From positions 248,001-312,000 of the forward strand of contig SAUG01000002.1 of assembly GCA_011316305.1 (NCBI GenBank): DNA of 64,000 bases. Reading direction: 5' to 3'. Source of the stretch: Rusavskia elegans. Its lineage: Eukaryota; Ascomycota; Lecanoromycetes; Teloschistales; Teloschistaceae. The first letter of the stretch is position 1. Every line of letters starts with the position of its first letter. Positions 47,432-59,841 of this stretch are shown one piece after another. The notes below the pieces were generated by a model that saw only the letters and a program-made list of their open reading frames with translations, did no database searches and was not told where the DNA came from. A program made the translations under genes and the position numbers.

Positions 47432-48460
47432 ATGGCACCTTCCAGTATTTTGGATTCTGGTTACGACGTAGAAGACTCGGCAGTGGAAAGTGATTACGAC
47501 TTTGATAAGAAAAGTGTCGGTGCAGTTTTCGGGTTCCTTTGTAAGGGCTGGGCATGGGCTAATAGTAGAGTGTTTGTAGGAGCATGGTTCACCATCAGTA
47601 CGTATCACAAGTACCAGTCCCGAGGCGACAGACGATACGTCTACCAAGCTGCGAACCAATAATGAGTACCCTGCCTACAATAAACTGCTTCGAGAAGCCC
47701 GAAATTTCTACGGTGATGGCCATCCTCCTTTCGTTTCACGTCTTTCAGACAAAGGCAGCGCCTCAAAAGACGTTGTTCTAGCCGCTGCTAATGGAAGTTG
47801 CCCTGCAAAACTCACGCCAGACTCAGTTGTGACTCTGGTCCGGAGGAACTGGAGCGACCCCTTCGGGTTCTGGACTGTGGATCATAAGGGTCAGCGATTC
47901 ATCGTGAAAGGCCTCAATAAAAACGATCCCACTCGTGGAGGAAAACTGTACCGCCGCTGGTCTGGAGTCAAGACAGGTTTTGGAAAGGATGTATTCCTCG
48001 TTCCTAATGAAAAGGCTGCCCGCAGGACTACCAACATTCGCCCAACAACCAAGACATCAATGACTTCTGCAACAAAAAGACCAACGACTAGATCGTCGTT
48101 CAGGAGCATGAGGTCTGCTACTGTTGGTACCGCGGTCGGTAGGCGTGTGAAGAAGACTTCAAGGGCCAAATCGTCGGTCCCTACAGCTCCTAGATCGCAT
48201 CAGTCAAAGGCCAAGCCTGCATTAGCCAACGACTTATTGACAGAGTTGAAAGAGCTTGAGGTTAGTTGCATCTAACCCGTGAACCGCAAGGGAATCATTG
48301 ACCTTTATATCAGGCGCAGGAGGACCATCTCAAGGAGGAGCTTCTTCGTGTAAGTCTGAGACTCGATCCATATTGACGCATGGGTTGACAATGGTGCTAG
48401 AATAAGTTACGTGAGGTTCAGCGTCGTAAAAAGCAACTGAAGCAAGCTATCAAGCAGTAG
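47432..48460 (+). CDS. Tandem paralogue A: single copy of an unrecognised FWT domain plus C-terminal coiled coil
   Basis: Exons 47432-47540, 47599-48260, 48314-48349 and 48401-48460, with introns of 58, 53 and 51 nt, give 288 residues. An acidic N-terminus (1-36) is followed by one domain at about 63-173. It starts YNKLLREARNFYGDGHPPF and includes RRNWSDPFGFWTVDHKGQRF (Trp at 121 and 128). It ends LYRRWSGVKTGFGKDVFLVP. Next is a Lys/Arg/Thr/Ser-rich, probably disordered stretch (about 174-245). The last 40 residues form a predicted coiled coil, split over three exons: LKELE, AQEDHLKEELLR and NKLREVQRRKKQLKQAI. No signal peptide or membrane segment. The basic stretch could indicate nuclear localisation or nucleic-acid contact; this is a guess. 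Function unknown; paralogous to the next two genes. Confidence 0.75.
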
Positions 48461-49191
48461 CCAGGCATGCTTTGTTGGTACGTTCCAGTTCCACTGAGCA
48501 GCACATTCTAAATGTACTAAGTATTGCTCAGTCGGTCACGATACATTTTCTTGCGTTAGGTCTTGCTTGCGTTTCATCCGATTGAGACTTCCAGCTTTAG
48601 ACCCAGCAAGCGCGGCTTCACGGGTCCAGTTCAGTCATTTGGCAAGTACGTGCAGGTATCTATATGTTAAGGGATTTTATAGATATTATGTAACAGCAAC
48701 TCTTGTGATGCTTGGAGATGACGTGATCAGTGTTGCTGTCAAGATTCAATGCAGTGCGCTAGGATCATGTCCGTAATCATGATTGATGATGTCTTCTGTC
48801 AAACCTGTTGGTACCATCTGATGAGATCTCATATGGTAGCGGTTTTCCCAGATCACACGGGCGTTTGCATAAACTACAGCCTGATGATTTCCCTAGGAGT
48901 GCAGTATATCTACAGAGATTGGCTGTCCTTCTAAGCAATGATGAAAGCTCAACAGTCCCTCTTCGGTACTCCTTTTTCGATGTATATGTGCAGCTCCCTC
49001 ATAATGTGATGCTTTGTTTATCGTCTTTAAATCTGTTGACATCACGAGAATGTTTTTTTGTTCACACGCCGGTTGGCTTCATTCTCAGTCAGTACAACAA
49101 CAAGTTTTGCCACGTCGTACCAGGGAGTAGTTAATCCATTTGCACCCACCCCAAAACGCAGCCGAGTTTCTATACTGTTCGCTGTCTAAGG
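48461..49191. other. Intergenic stretch between paralogues A and B
   Basis: About 730 bp without a supported gene. It may contain an unrecognised 5' exon of paralogue B, since A and C both start with a short exon. The frame of B is open upstream of 49192 through an AG acceptor at 49160-49161. Confidence 0.35.
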
Positions 49192-51161
49192 ATGAAGCTG
49201 ATACTGGTAATCTCGTACGAAAGGCTACTACAATTGGCTCGAGAACAGTATACTGATACCGAGCCGCCTTTCACTTTCCCGAAAGAGCGAATTCGGAAAG
49301 GACATCCATATATGGTGTGGCTAGCCGGCACGCAGGGTGAATTCAGGGAAAGAACAGAATCGACGAAGATTTACTCGCTGAGAGCCGTGGAGTGAGATAA
49401 TGATCGTTGCTTTTGGACAATAGATGTCGGCTCCGAAATATGGATCGTCGCATTGTTGGACTCGAAAATAATCCTGCAAGGCAAGCCGAAACATCACTGG
49501 CCAGTCCCATACCGTCGATGGGTGGGCGCTGACAAGAGTGAGACTGGGTTCTCGATATCTTATGTCGCGTACTGGACACCAGAAAAGCCAACTCGCCTAT
49601 CTCGTCCGAGAGCCAGCAGTTTTGCAGCCGCCACTACTGCCACTGGAGTCGTTCCAGAATTCAACTCGGAACTGGCCATCCTACACCCATATGCTCCGTC
49701 GGCCCCTATCTCTGAGCGAGGTCCATCGTATAATGGGAATGCACGACGTCAGCAGCCTAGCTTTGGCTCCCCTGCCACAAGTCGCAAACGCTCCCGAAAC
49801 TCTGACGAGGTCACTGTTCGGAAAAAGGTCAAGGCTTCCGGTGTTCCCGTGAGAACCGTGGATGAAATTATTCAGCAAGATCGTGCCTGGTACGAGCAAC
49901 GTGGAAAGAAGAAGCCTCCGTTCGTTACCACGAAAGATCCATTTGCTATTCCGAAAGAGATTTCGCAATTTACAGCTTTCAGAGCCGACAAGAATGGGGA
50001 CAAAACGCACGACCAAATTTATGCCTACGGTCGAGACTATAGTCCAGCATACCAATACTGGGTTACTAAAATCGATGGAAACGAGCGGGTGCTAGCCAAA
50101 TGTCCTGACAAAGAGGCTGGCTTCCACTTACGCGTGTGGTTTGGCCATGAGTATGGTATGGGGGATGCAATTGTGGCTTACGGTATCCCGCCAACCCAGG
50201 GTTTAGGGGGGTCGCTTCCCGATGCCTCTGCGGCAGGATCTCCATATTGTAAGTGTTCGAAGGCTAGGGTTTGAATCCAACTTATACTCTCTAGTTGAAC
50301 AAGACTACCGCCCAACGGAACTTACTGCAACGGTAGGGAGACAAATGCCTCGAGTGGAGCGTCGTTTGGTACATGAACGTCCCACTAGCGACCAAGAACC
50401 TAGTTCGGAGATAGAGTCTTTCAAGACGAGCCGGAGCACGTTTGGTTCAGAAGAACAAAGAAGTGGAAGTACTCGAACACCAACAAGAACCCTCTGGAAA
50501 AAGAGTCGATCGTCTGAAGTACCCGCTTCGAGGGCGTCTACGCCGGACATGTCGGTCTTCATTGAGCCACTCACTCCACCGAGAACGAGCGTCAATACGG
50601 AACCTAACCAAGGTCGAAATTTTGGATGGCCTGCAACAGATCAATGGACACTCTATAATCAATCGAATCACGAGACGGACCATGCCAAACGTATAGGGTC
50701 TGCGGCCACGGATAAGCTCCTAGGTGAGCATCAACTTAATGAACAGCTGACGGCTAGCCAAGCACTACCAAATGCATCCGAAGCCATCCTCAATCTCCCG
50801 AGTGTTACCAACGACGAACATCCAACTACGAACATTGTAGAGCCAGCTTCCGCAGATTCAAAGCGCCCAACTTCAACGCTAGCTAGCTTATTCGCCAATT
50901 TTCGGTCGAGATTTTACGGCCAGGACACGCAGGCCAAGAAAGAACAGCTGGCGGTAAGTAGTACCACGTTTTTAGTAGATTGGCACTGACCGAGCTGATT
51001 CCGGACTATAGCGGCGAAAACGTGAGCTCCATCGTCAACTTATACGACTCGTAAGCTTCCATTAAACATCTTGTTTGGCCATATCTAACTTCACCTCGTA
51101 AAAGGAGCTCAATGACATTGATGAGGACGAGAAGCGTCTGGATAGTGGGAGTGGGATCTAA
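49192..51161 (+). pseudogene. Tandem paralogue B: two FWT domains, interrupted by a stop codon
   Basis: Exons ~49192-50248, 50295-50953, 51012-51050 and 51105-51161, with introns of 46, 58 and 54 nt, keep one frame. The exception is TGA at 49393-49395. Domain 1 (codons about 9-133) starts SYERLLQLAREQYTDTEPPF and contains DNDRCFWTIDVG and VPYRRWVGADKSETGF. The TGA stands exactly where A and C have the conserved Trp (RNW, RRW). Domain 2 (about 223-333) starts VDEIIQQDRAWY and includes YQYWVTKIDGN and LRVWFGHEYGMGD. A long Ser/Thr/Pro/Arg-rich region follows, then the coiled coil RRKRELHRQLIRL with ELNDIDEDEKRL. The rest is intact over about 535 codons, so the loss is recent, or the stop is read through or a sequence error. 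The start is uncertain. Confidence 0.7.
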
Positions 51162-51601
51162 TCATTGCTTTACCGCAAGGAGAAAGGACTCCGGGCGAGG
51201 GGCATTGAAAGAGCTTTTTGTGGTTTCTAGGTCTTCACGCGGTAAGTATCTCTGTATGGGTCCAAGATATATTGCCTTTATTTTTTTATTTTGTCAATCA
51301 CTGGTCAGCCAGCTTAATGCGGCAGAGCCACTTGGGGTTGAAATGGTTTTTGTGAAGGATACATGATACGGTGACTGGAGGTGGGTCAATGATTAAATGA
51401 ATGAATCTTCATACAGAGGTTGAGCCATATGATCCCCACACAACTGTTTCACTCTACCTGACTCACATGATTGTATCATACGACTTCGCACTTCAAGATT
51501 CCAGCGCCAGATTTTCCCTTCCATGCCATACCAGAGAAACTTGACATTTCGAACATCGATATCTTGAGTAGGAAAGCCCGCTTCTAGCAAGAGGAGCAGT
51601 G
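51162..51601. other. Intergenic stretch between paralogues B and C
   Basis: 440 bp without a well-supported gene. A minus-strand frame (51393-51653) contains a protein-like piece, VKFLWYGMEGKIWRWNLEV, but has no ATG at its start and no family match. It could be a relic. Confidence 0.3.
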
Positions 51602-53818
51602 ATGCACGTGAAGACGGAGGATTCGCCGGACATGGGCACAGTAATCTCTTCACCTTTAGTCAATATAGTTGGTTACTCTCTCTAATTCACCATAGGCTTC
51701 GTCGTCTGAAAGGCTCCCTACTGCGAACGCAGTCTCCGAGCATGAGCCTCAAAGGAACGAGCGATCCTACGAGCAGATACTGCAGGAAGCTCGGAGAGAT
51801 TACCCTGACACACCCCCTCCATTCCTCCACAGTAGAGATGGTACTGGAGCTGGTGATCGCAGAGAGATTGTCTTAGCCACGCCTAATGGCGAATTTCCTC
51901 ATGCTCCATCTTCGGTCGAGATTGTAGTAGCAAGACGATGGGACCATCGCAGGTTCTGCTTCTGGACCCTCGACTATGAAGGTGACCGATTGATACTCGT
52001 AGCCAGATCTGGAGCCGGGATTTCGGGGGGGTGCAAATACCTCCAATGGCTAGGGAAAGGCCGGGGTAGGAACGGGTTCAGCGAGCGTATTTACGCCTAT
52101 TCGGTACCTTCAGCGAAGGTAATTGCTCGTTTTCCTTATCTGGCCAGCAGATCCACAGTCAGACCATTGGCCGTAGCACCACCGCCGGGCCTGTCGACGC
52201 ACAAACCTGTCACACAAGCTTCCTCTAGCTACTCCAAAGATGATGTTGTGGCAGACGCTAGTACTGTGCAAGCACTTGACTCGAACACGACGCATATGGA
52301 CAAGAAACGTCCGGAAGAGCCTAACCATAACTCGAACCCGACGAAGAAGAATAAGCTTTGTGCCGCTCAGATTTTAGATGTAGAGGAGATTTTACAGCAG
52401 GACCGTGCCTTCTTTGGAAACGAGGGCCGACCGCCATACGTCGAAAAGCGAAAAGACAGGCATAGACACTACCGTTCCTCTTTCACGGCTTTTTCGGTGG
52501 ACAAGGAAAGTCATGCAGCAGGGCCTGCAATCCAAGTACTTAGTCGAAATTGGAATGACAAGTATCGCTATTGGACTATCGAGCTTGACGGCAAGGTACG
52601 TATTGTGCAGAAATGCAGAGGTGGGATGGGCGGATTCCGACTACGTCTCTGGTTAGGACATAAGCACGGGTTGGGTGAAGTGGTCGGACTTGGGAACAGC
52701 ACCGATAACTTGAAGAGCGGTGACATGAGACTGCCAGAATTTTCACCTTCTGACGGTCCCTCCGAAGAACCTAGACCAGGTAAGCACTTTCCTATCTCCT
52801 GGCTTCAACGGCAGCTAACATTGTGACTGATGCAGCCAAGCGAAGCGCCAGACCTCCCAACGCATTAGCGAAAGGCAAACGACCTACAAGGAATTCAGAG
52901 CTTCCTTTATCACTGGAGACCATCGAGCATCAAGATCGTACTCGGCTATACTCGGAGTCGAGTAGTGGCTCGGAGTATGAAGAATCTGACAGAGAGGATA
53001 TTGATCTTAACACCAGTCGTGAGCCAAGCACACCTCCACCTACGAAGAAGCAGCGGACTAGGTCATCGCAAGAGAAAAACAAAAGATTACGAGGACGTAC
53101 TGGTCTAGCCACTCCGGCCTCGACGCCAGCTACCAGAACCCTCTCGCCACCACAACTATCGACCTTGTCCAGCTCCACGACGAGTCCGTACCCAACGATC
53201 GAAACCCGGTCAATGGCGAGCCTCAGAACATCCAGCGTTGGGTCCCAAGCGAAAAGCACGGTTGCCATCAACGCAGAGCTCCCTTCAAATTTCCTTGGCA
53301 CCAGGAAGAGACCGCATCCAACAACCGAAAAACGGTCCGGGAGTCACCTCAGAGCATCCAACGGTGGCAGAGCATCCAGCGCTAGGTCTCAACCCAACGA
53401 AACCATGTCAGAAAGGCCAGAGATCCCATTCCACTCCCCCTCCAATGGAGAGCAGTCAAAGGAGAAAGAATCAGGCCAAAGTGATTCGGAGTCCGTGGTA
53501 TTCTGTGGATCAGCCGAGATGCAAGCACGACCGGAGATGTCGGATTCTCAGCCTCCATCACCGGCGATCCCTCGCTCGAGAGGCGCGGCAGACGAGAAGC
53601 AAGAGCTCGCGGTGAGTCTCGATCCGGGCGCGCGTGTAGGAGCCAGCTGACGTTGAGGTAGCGGCGGGAACGTCAGATTCGACAGGATCTGCGAGATCTA
53701 CTTTATGTGAGTCTTTTTCCACTGAACATGCAAGACGACGCGCTGATCACTTGTGCAGGAAGAGCTAAGAGACGTCAAGGCGCAGCGGGAACGGCTGGTG
53801 AAAGTTGAAAGACAGTGA
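51602..53818 (+). CDS. Tandem paralogue C: two FWT domains plus C-terminal coiled coil
   Basis: Exons 51602-51640, 51696-52779, 52836-53611, 53662-53706 and 53759-53818 have GT-AG introns of 50-56 nt and keep frame, giving 667 residues. Domain 1 (about 38-151) starts SYEQILQEARRDYPDTPPPF, with RRWDHRRFCFWTLDYEGDR and a YSVP end. Domain 2 (about 242-347) starts VEEILQQDRAFFGNEGRPPY, with KYRYWTIELDGKVR and LRLWLGHKHGLGE. A third, degenerate start (LETIEHQDRTRLY, about 401-413) is followed by a long acidic then Ser/Pro/Arg-rich region. The C-terminal coil is split over short exons: RRERQIRQDLRDLLY, then EELRDVKAQRERLVKVE. The start ATG 51602 is the first of the short exon; ATG 51632 is also possible. 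Function unknown. Confidence 0.75.
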
Positions 53819-54775
53819 CGTGCGGTCCTGGAACCGAACATTGGACTCCTTGCGTCGGCGGCCAAGGTTTTATATTGCTTGCCGTCGCCTCCTAGCCGCG
53901 AGATCAAGACCATGCCCGCGTGTGGCCGACACAGACTGAGCGTTGCAATGCCAATCTGACGGATTTGGGGGCGTATCTTCTGTGAGAGGAGGAAGAAATT
54001 TTCCCAGGCATGTACTCGGATATCAAGCAATGGAAGCCGTTCGTAAAACCTTGGAACCTTTACTCACCTCGTCAGAAAAAGAATAGATCGCAATATGGGG
54101 CGTACAGTGACCAACAGACCTAGTGCATAAGACACAGGTCCAGGCCACTACAAGGCCACAGATTCAGTAGCTGTATAATGGTATAAGACGATCGTTAGAA
54201 CGAGATCCCTCATCGAGGTACCGACCGTTATGTGCCTCTCATTGCGATTGATGTTTTTCTCTGACGAGCTCACCATCGGACCCGTTGCAGATTGTGCGGG
54301 ACACCTAAGACACACCTTATTGCGCCCGTCAACAATACAGCGCGCAACTCCGATCCGCGAGTACGAGCTCCAGTTTGGTGAACTTCTGTCATTATGGCTG
54401 ACTAGGAAGGGTTTTGGCTTATTTTATATTGTAGATAGGGATAACATACGTAGGACTTCGCGTGCATCCATGAATCTTATTCCGTCCGCCTTCCATTAAC
54501 TTCTTACTCACTTACGATGTTTCACGGTCCGCGATATCTCAATCTCGTAAAAAAGCACCGGAGGCCCGGCTACCGATCCCTTGTGCGGACACGCATCCAA
54601 CACTTGCCGGAACCTTGACGCTACTGTACCGTAGGAGCGGACCGTACCTGCCATCAAGACGATGAGATCGAACTATTATATTCGTGGACTGAAACGATAC
54701 AGTCGTATTGCACTGGTAAAAAACAGCTTCTATGTAGATCATGTAACAGTCGCAGAATAATAATATCAAAAGATA
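53819..54775. other. Right edge of the gene island
   Basis: No supported gene in about 950 bp. Short frames at 54230-54499 (plus) and 54539-54769 (minus) show no domain. CpA and TpG are still present, so the stretch belongs to the island. Composition becomes AT-rich at about 54,770. Confidence 0.4.
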
Positions 54776-54941
54776 GCTAGATAAATAAACATTTCGGATT
54801 GCCCGAATTTAAAAAAAAATTTCCCAACGTTTTTGATTGGTCGAAGCGAAAGCCTTTCGGATAAAGCTATCGAAACCGCGTTGCAGTCGAAGCTAATAAA
54901 TAACTTCCATTTCAATATATTCAATAGATAAACTTTGATTT

Positions 54942-55185
54942 TGTTATAAATCATTTGAACTGCCTGGAATTTATATGGAATTCAGTGGATATGGAAGTAC
55001 TGGCCGATAATGCCGGCTGACTAATACGCTGATTAAATCCCGTCAACCGCGGTTTATTAGCCCTGCGGGATTCGTTGTCTAATTAGATCTAGCGTTCAGT
55101 CTTGTTCGTTTATTTATAGATAAACTTTCCACCTATATAGAGAAAAAAAGCTGCTATTATTATAATTTTAAATCGATCTATAATA
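54942..55185 (+). repeat. G2 5' LTR (244 bp)
   Basis: Starts TGTTATAAATC. It shares GGCCGATARTRCCGGCTGAC and the CCGCGGTTTATTA block with 62622-62864 and 8412-8652. The least RIP-altered of the three copies. Confidence 0.85.
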
Positions 55186-58100
55186 ATTAATAGTAATCAA
55201 AGATTTATTTATAGAAACTATATAATATATATATAACGTTTATAAATACTAATTTCTGTTTATAAATACTAATAATACTAGTAACGTAATCCGTATTTTC
55301 GGAAATACTAATTATTTTAATTAAATATACTTTATTAGTAATATTTATTAAACTACTATCGTTTTTTACTAATTATATCTTATATATTTAGATATAATAG
55401 AAATAAATCGATTTATTAATTAGATTTTATTTAATTATAATAGCGACAGACAAGCTATCTCTATTTTTCGACGATAGTATTATTTTTTTCGAATATTAAC
55501 TCGTCGAATTTATAGATAGAACCGACTTTAGATATACTACCAACTAGTACTAGAATATACTAGATTTATTAAACTTCGTATATAATAATTACAGTAATTC
55601 TAGATCTTTTAAAACCGAAGTAGATAATATTATAGACGCTAAAATAAAATTATCTTCCCGGCTATCCCGATTATCTAAATAACCCGATAAATAATTAGAT
55701 AGCGGGGCTACGATATAAACAGCTATTAAATATTTTAGAAAGAATATAGTAGAGTTCCGGAATAATTCTATATATATACGAGCCCTCGTAAATTATCGAA
55801 CCTCTTCTAAAAGTAAAAAAAAGGAAAATACGGTCGACGAAGCTCTAGTAGATCTATTTACTTTATCTAAAAAGATATAAACCGGAAACCAAATATAGCG
55901 CGAGACTATAGTTTTAATTCTATAGTAATATAATTTTTCGAAAAGTTAAAAGAATAGAATATTATAATTTAGATAGAATTTACAGAACTTCGCTAATAAA
56001 ACTAATAGAGGAAGAAAATGTTTTTACTACCGTCTAAACTTTCTATATTTTTTACTAGAACCGATAAATATAGGAAATTCGTTATAGACGATATTAGCTA
56101 CTTCTATTTCTTTTATAATAATAAATCCGCCGAGACCGGGCCTTATATTAAATATATAGGTAAAGATATCTATTTCTACGATATCTATATTTTTACCGAA
56201 CGAGTTAAAGATATCGCTAGATTAAATAGTAAGGTTAAAGAGAACCTGTAGATATATCTTCGCGGTAAAGCTCTATAATAGTATTCTAATAAACTTTCGG
56301 ATATAGAAAAGAAATATCTAATAAAAGATTTCGATATATAGATTAGCGCCTTAATTACTCGCTTTAAACTACCGATAGAAGAAGGAATATATATTTTAAA
56401 TAAAGAAAAATATACTATCGAAGATATAAATCGCTATTATAAACCTTGCGAATATAGTTAGACTAGGTTTTACGCTATAAAAATCGCCGAAACGATTAAT
56501 ATTCGATAAATTATTATATAAATATAGATAGATTTTACTATTTCTTTTTATATTACCTTTATTTTTAAACTAACGGAAAAGATTACTATTAATATATTCT
56601 TTCGATTAATAGATAATTATAAACTCGAAATTTAGACTATAGAAAAAGATTACTTTCGGTAATCCCGGGGAATATTTTCTAATAATTCTAGCTATTAATA
56701 AATAGAAAATCCGTTTCTATTTTAATTTTAACCGGTATTAAAAAATATAATATATTAATTAATATTTAGTTCCGGTTTATCCGGATATAAATATTAATAT
56801 TTTATAGTTTAGTAGATTTTTTAGACTTTTAAGAAATATTAGCTTTCCTTTATTAAAAGGGATCTATTAGGAGCGCCTTTTATTTAAAACGGCGTAAATT
56901 CCCTTGACTTTATATTTATAAATAGATTAGGAAATCTATAAAGAAATTCTTTTCTAATATAGTAGAACTCTGCGCTAGCGTATAATAATAGACTTTAGAG
57001 ATTTTATAATAACCAGTTTTAAAGAAGATTTATTTCGGTCTAAACTTCTAATATTTAGTACCGCTAGTTCTACTTTAATAAATCTATTAAATAGAAGTTT
57101 ATAAAAACGTATATAGCGAGGATTATCCTATTATAAAAGAAGTTTATATCTAATATACCAAATAGAATCCCGTCTATAGATATTATAGTAATAGATCCGC
57201 CGAACTTTATAACGAGGAAGTCGAATACTATAACAGAGTTTATAAAAAGTTAAAATATAAAAAATTTAGCTATACTTTTATTAATACTAGACCGAAAATC
57301 TTATATTCGTATTAGAAATATAACGTTTTATTCGAGTTATATAATAAATTATTTAAATATTTTAAAATCGTTTACTAGAATACGGAAAGTAATAAAGCCG
57401 AAATATAAATACTTATCGCCGATAAATAATTTTCTAATAAAAAAAAATACTTTTATATCTCGCGTAATCGCTTTAAATAGTAAATAGTTTATAGGAACTA
57501 ATTTAGCCTTTAAACGCTTCTATTACGCCGTCTTTCTATTAGCTTTCCGTCCGGATATATCTAACGCTAAGGACGTATATACTAATTCAGAAAATATAAT
57601 ATTAATAGCCGATAGAAAATTTATTTTAAAAAATATTAAAATTAAAAAACTACCGAAAAAGATTTATATTTATAGTATAGACGAATAAATTTATCGGACC
57701 GATAAATTCGCTATTTTTATTTTCTATCTAAAAAGCGATTTAGCTATTATAGAATTTATAAAAAAAATCTATATCGTTAAAAATCTATAAACTAATCTAC
57801 TACTAGATATAGATATTTTAATTCCGAAAGAAATAATTCTAGATTATTAAAAATAGCAAATTATTATCGGCAGTTACGAAAACTTTAAAGTTAACTTTAA
57901 TTCCTATATATATAAGGAGCCTAACTTTAGGCGTATTATTAGAATCTAAATAATATTATATTAAAATCTAATAGAATAATACGAATTCTAGTATAATATT
58001 AAGATAATATTTCTAGAAATCGTAATTTCTATTTTAAATCTAAATTAAAATTAATACCGAAAATAAATTTTAGTTTTAATAGTAGCGCTTTTACTTATAT

Positions 58101-59841
58101 AGTCGATATTTCTTTCAGCTTTATAAATATCTATAATATAAACTATTCGCTAGTAGTTTTATTTAAACTAACCCGGCTTAGAAAAATTATCGAAAATCGG
58201 TATAAAGAATACTATACCGCTATATCTAATATAATTCCGCTTGCTATAATATTAATCTAAAATACTATTAAATATACTATTAAGAAATTAGCGAAAAAAA
58301 CAGCTATTAGAACTACTACGATATTCGTTGCTACTATAATTATATATAATAGAACCGTATATCGTCTAGAATTATCTAACCTAGTTAGTACGCGGAATAT
58401 TCTAATAAATTAAAACGTTTCTTTTCCGATTAATAAAGTAAATTTTAGCGAGAGTTTAGCGAGACTTAGCGCGAATTTAGCTAAAAATATCGAATTTACT
58501 AAATTTACTTCCTCTATTATATCTATTAATTCTAAACTAGAATACCGCCTATCTAATAGTATTACGGTTTACGATAAATTACTAGTAGCGTAATAATTAG
58601 CCGCTATTATTAAAAAATACGAGGATATATTTACCGATTAGAAAACTTTAGTAGATATTGCTAAAAAGGAATAGATATTAATATTTCTAAAAGAAAAAAT
58701 AAAGCCCGCGCTTTTAAAAGTTTATAATCTAAGCTATATAGATCGTATTAAACTAGATAAAACGTTTAATAAAGTCTATAAATAAAGTAAAATAGAGTAT
58801 TCCGAATAGCTAACGTCTTTTATATATTCTATTTTTATAGTATAGAGAACTTTTCTAGATAGTACGAAAAAGAGACGAATAGTAGTTAATATTCGAGGCT
58901 TTAACGCTATTACGGAATCGGACAGCTATTTTCTTCTACTATAAATAGATATTATCGTTTTAGTATTAGAATAACTCTATATTTCGGTTATTAATATTAT
59001 AGAATAGTTTTATTAATTTAAAATCTAACGCTGTAATTATTATAAACTTACTATAGTTCTTTATCGCGGATAGAAATAAGCTTCGGTAGCGTTTATAGAA
59101 TATAAAGATTTACCGCTATATATATAACACTAAACCGATAAACTAATTCGTTTATTTAAAAATTTAACTAAAATCTATATAAATAATATTATTATCTTTT
59201 TATATAGTTTAAAAGAGTATCTAGAGTATCTAGATCGAGTTTTTACTCTATTCCGAGAAAAACGAATAAATTTTATACCCTCTAAATTATTTATAGGGTA
59301 TTTTTTAGTTCGTTTACTTGGATAACGCGTTAATATACTAGGAATAACTACTTTAGAAGATAAAATTAAAGCTATTTCGGAAAAAACTTTTTTTAAATAT
59401 CTATAGAATCTAGAAATCAATTTCGGAAAAACTAGCTAGCTATATTATATAATTGTAGGATATATATAGCTCGCCGAACTTCTATAGAAAAAAAAAACTT
59501 TATTTATAAAAGAACTCGGACAAGGTTTTAAAAGATTTAAATATAAATTCTAATTAACGAAGTTAAAGTATAATTCTATTCTAGAAGAAAAGAAATTATT
59601 TCGGATACTATAAATGGCGTTCGAACTATTAATTTTCTTCTATTATTTCGATTTTATAAAGAAGCTTTACGTTAATCTGAATATATTAAAGTAATTCGGC
59701 TTCGTAGTAATTATCTATTATATTAAAGAAAATCCCGATAAAGACTTTCTATCTATAAAAGAACAGCTAATAATATTTCTAAATAAATATTTTAATAGCG
59801 TTAAATAGAATTATTAGTCTACCGAATTAGAAATCGCCGGG

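Noticed and set aside
49392..49425. Intron starting GTGAGA that would remove the TGA in paralogue B
   Set aside because: It would be only about 32 nt, would delete the conserved FWT motif and would not rejoin the correct frame.
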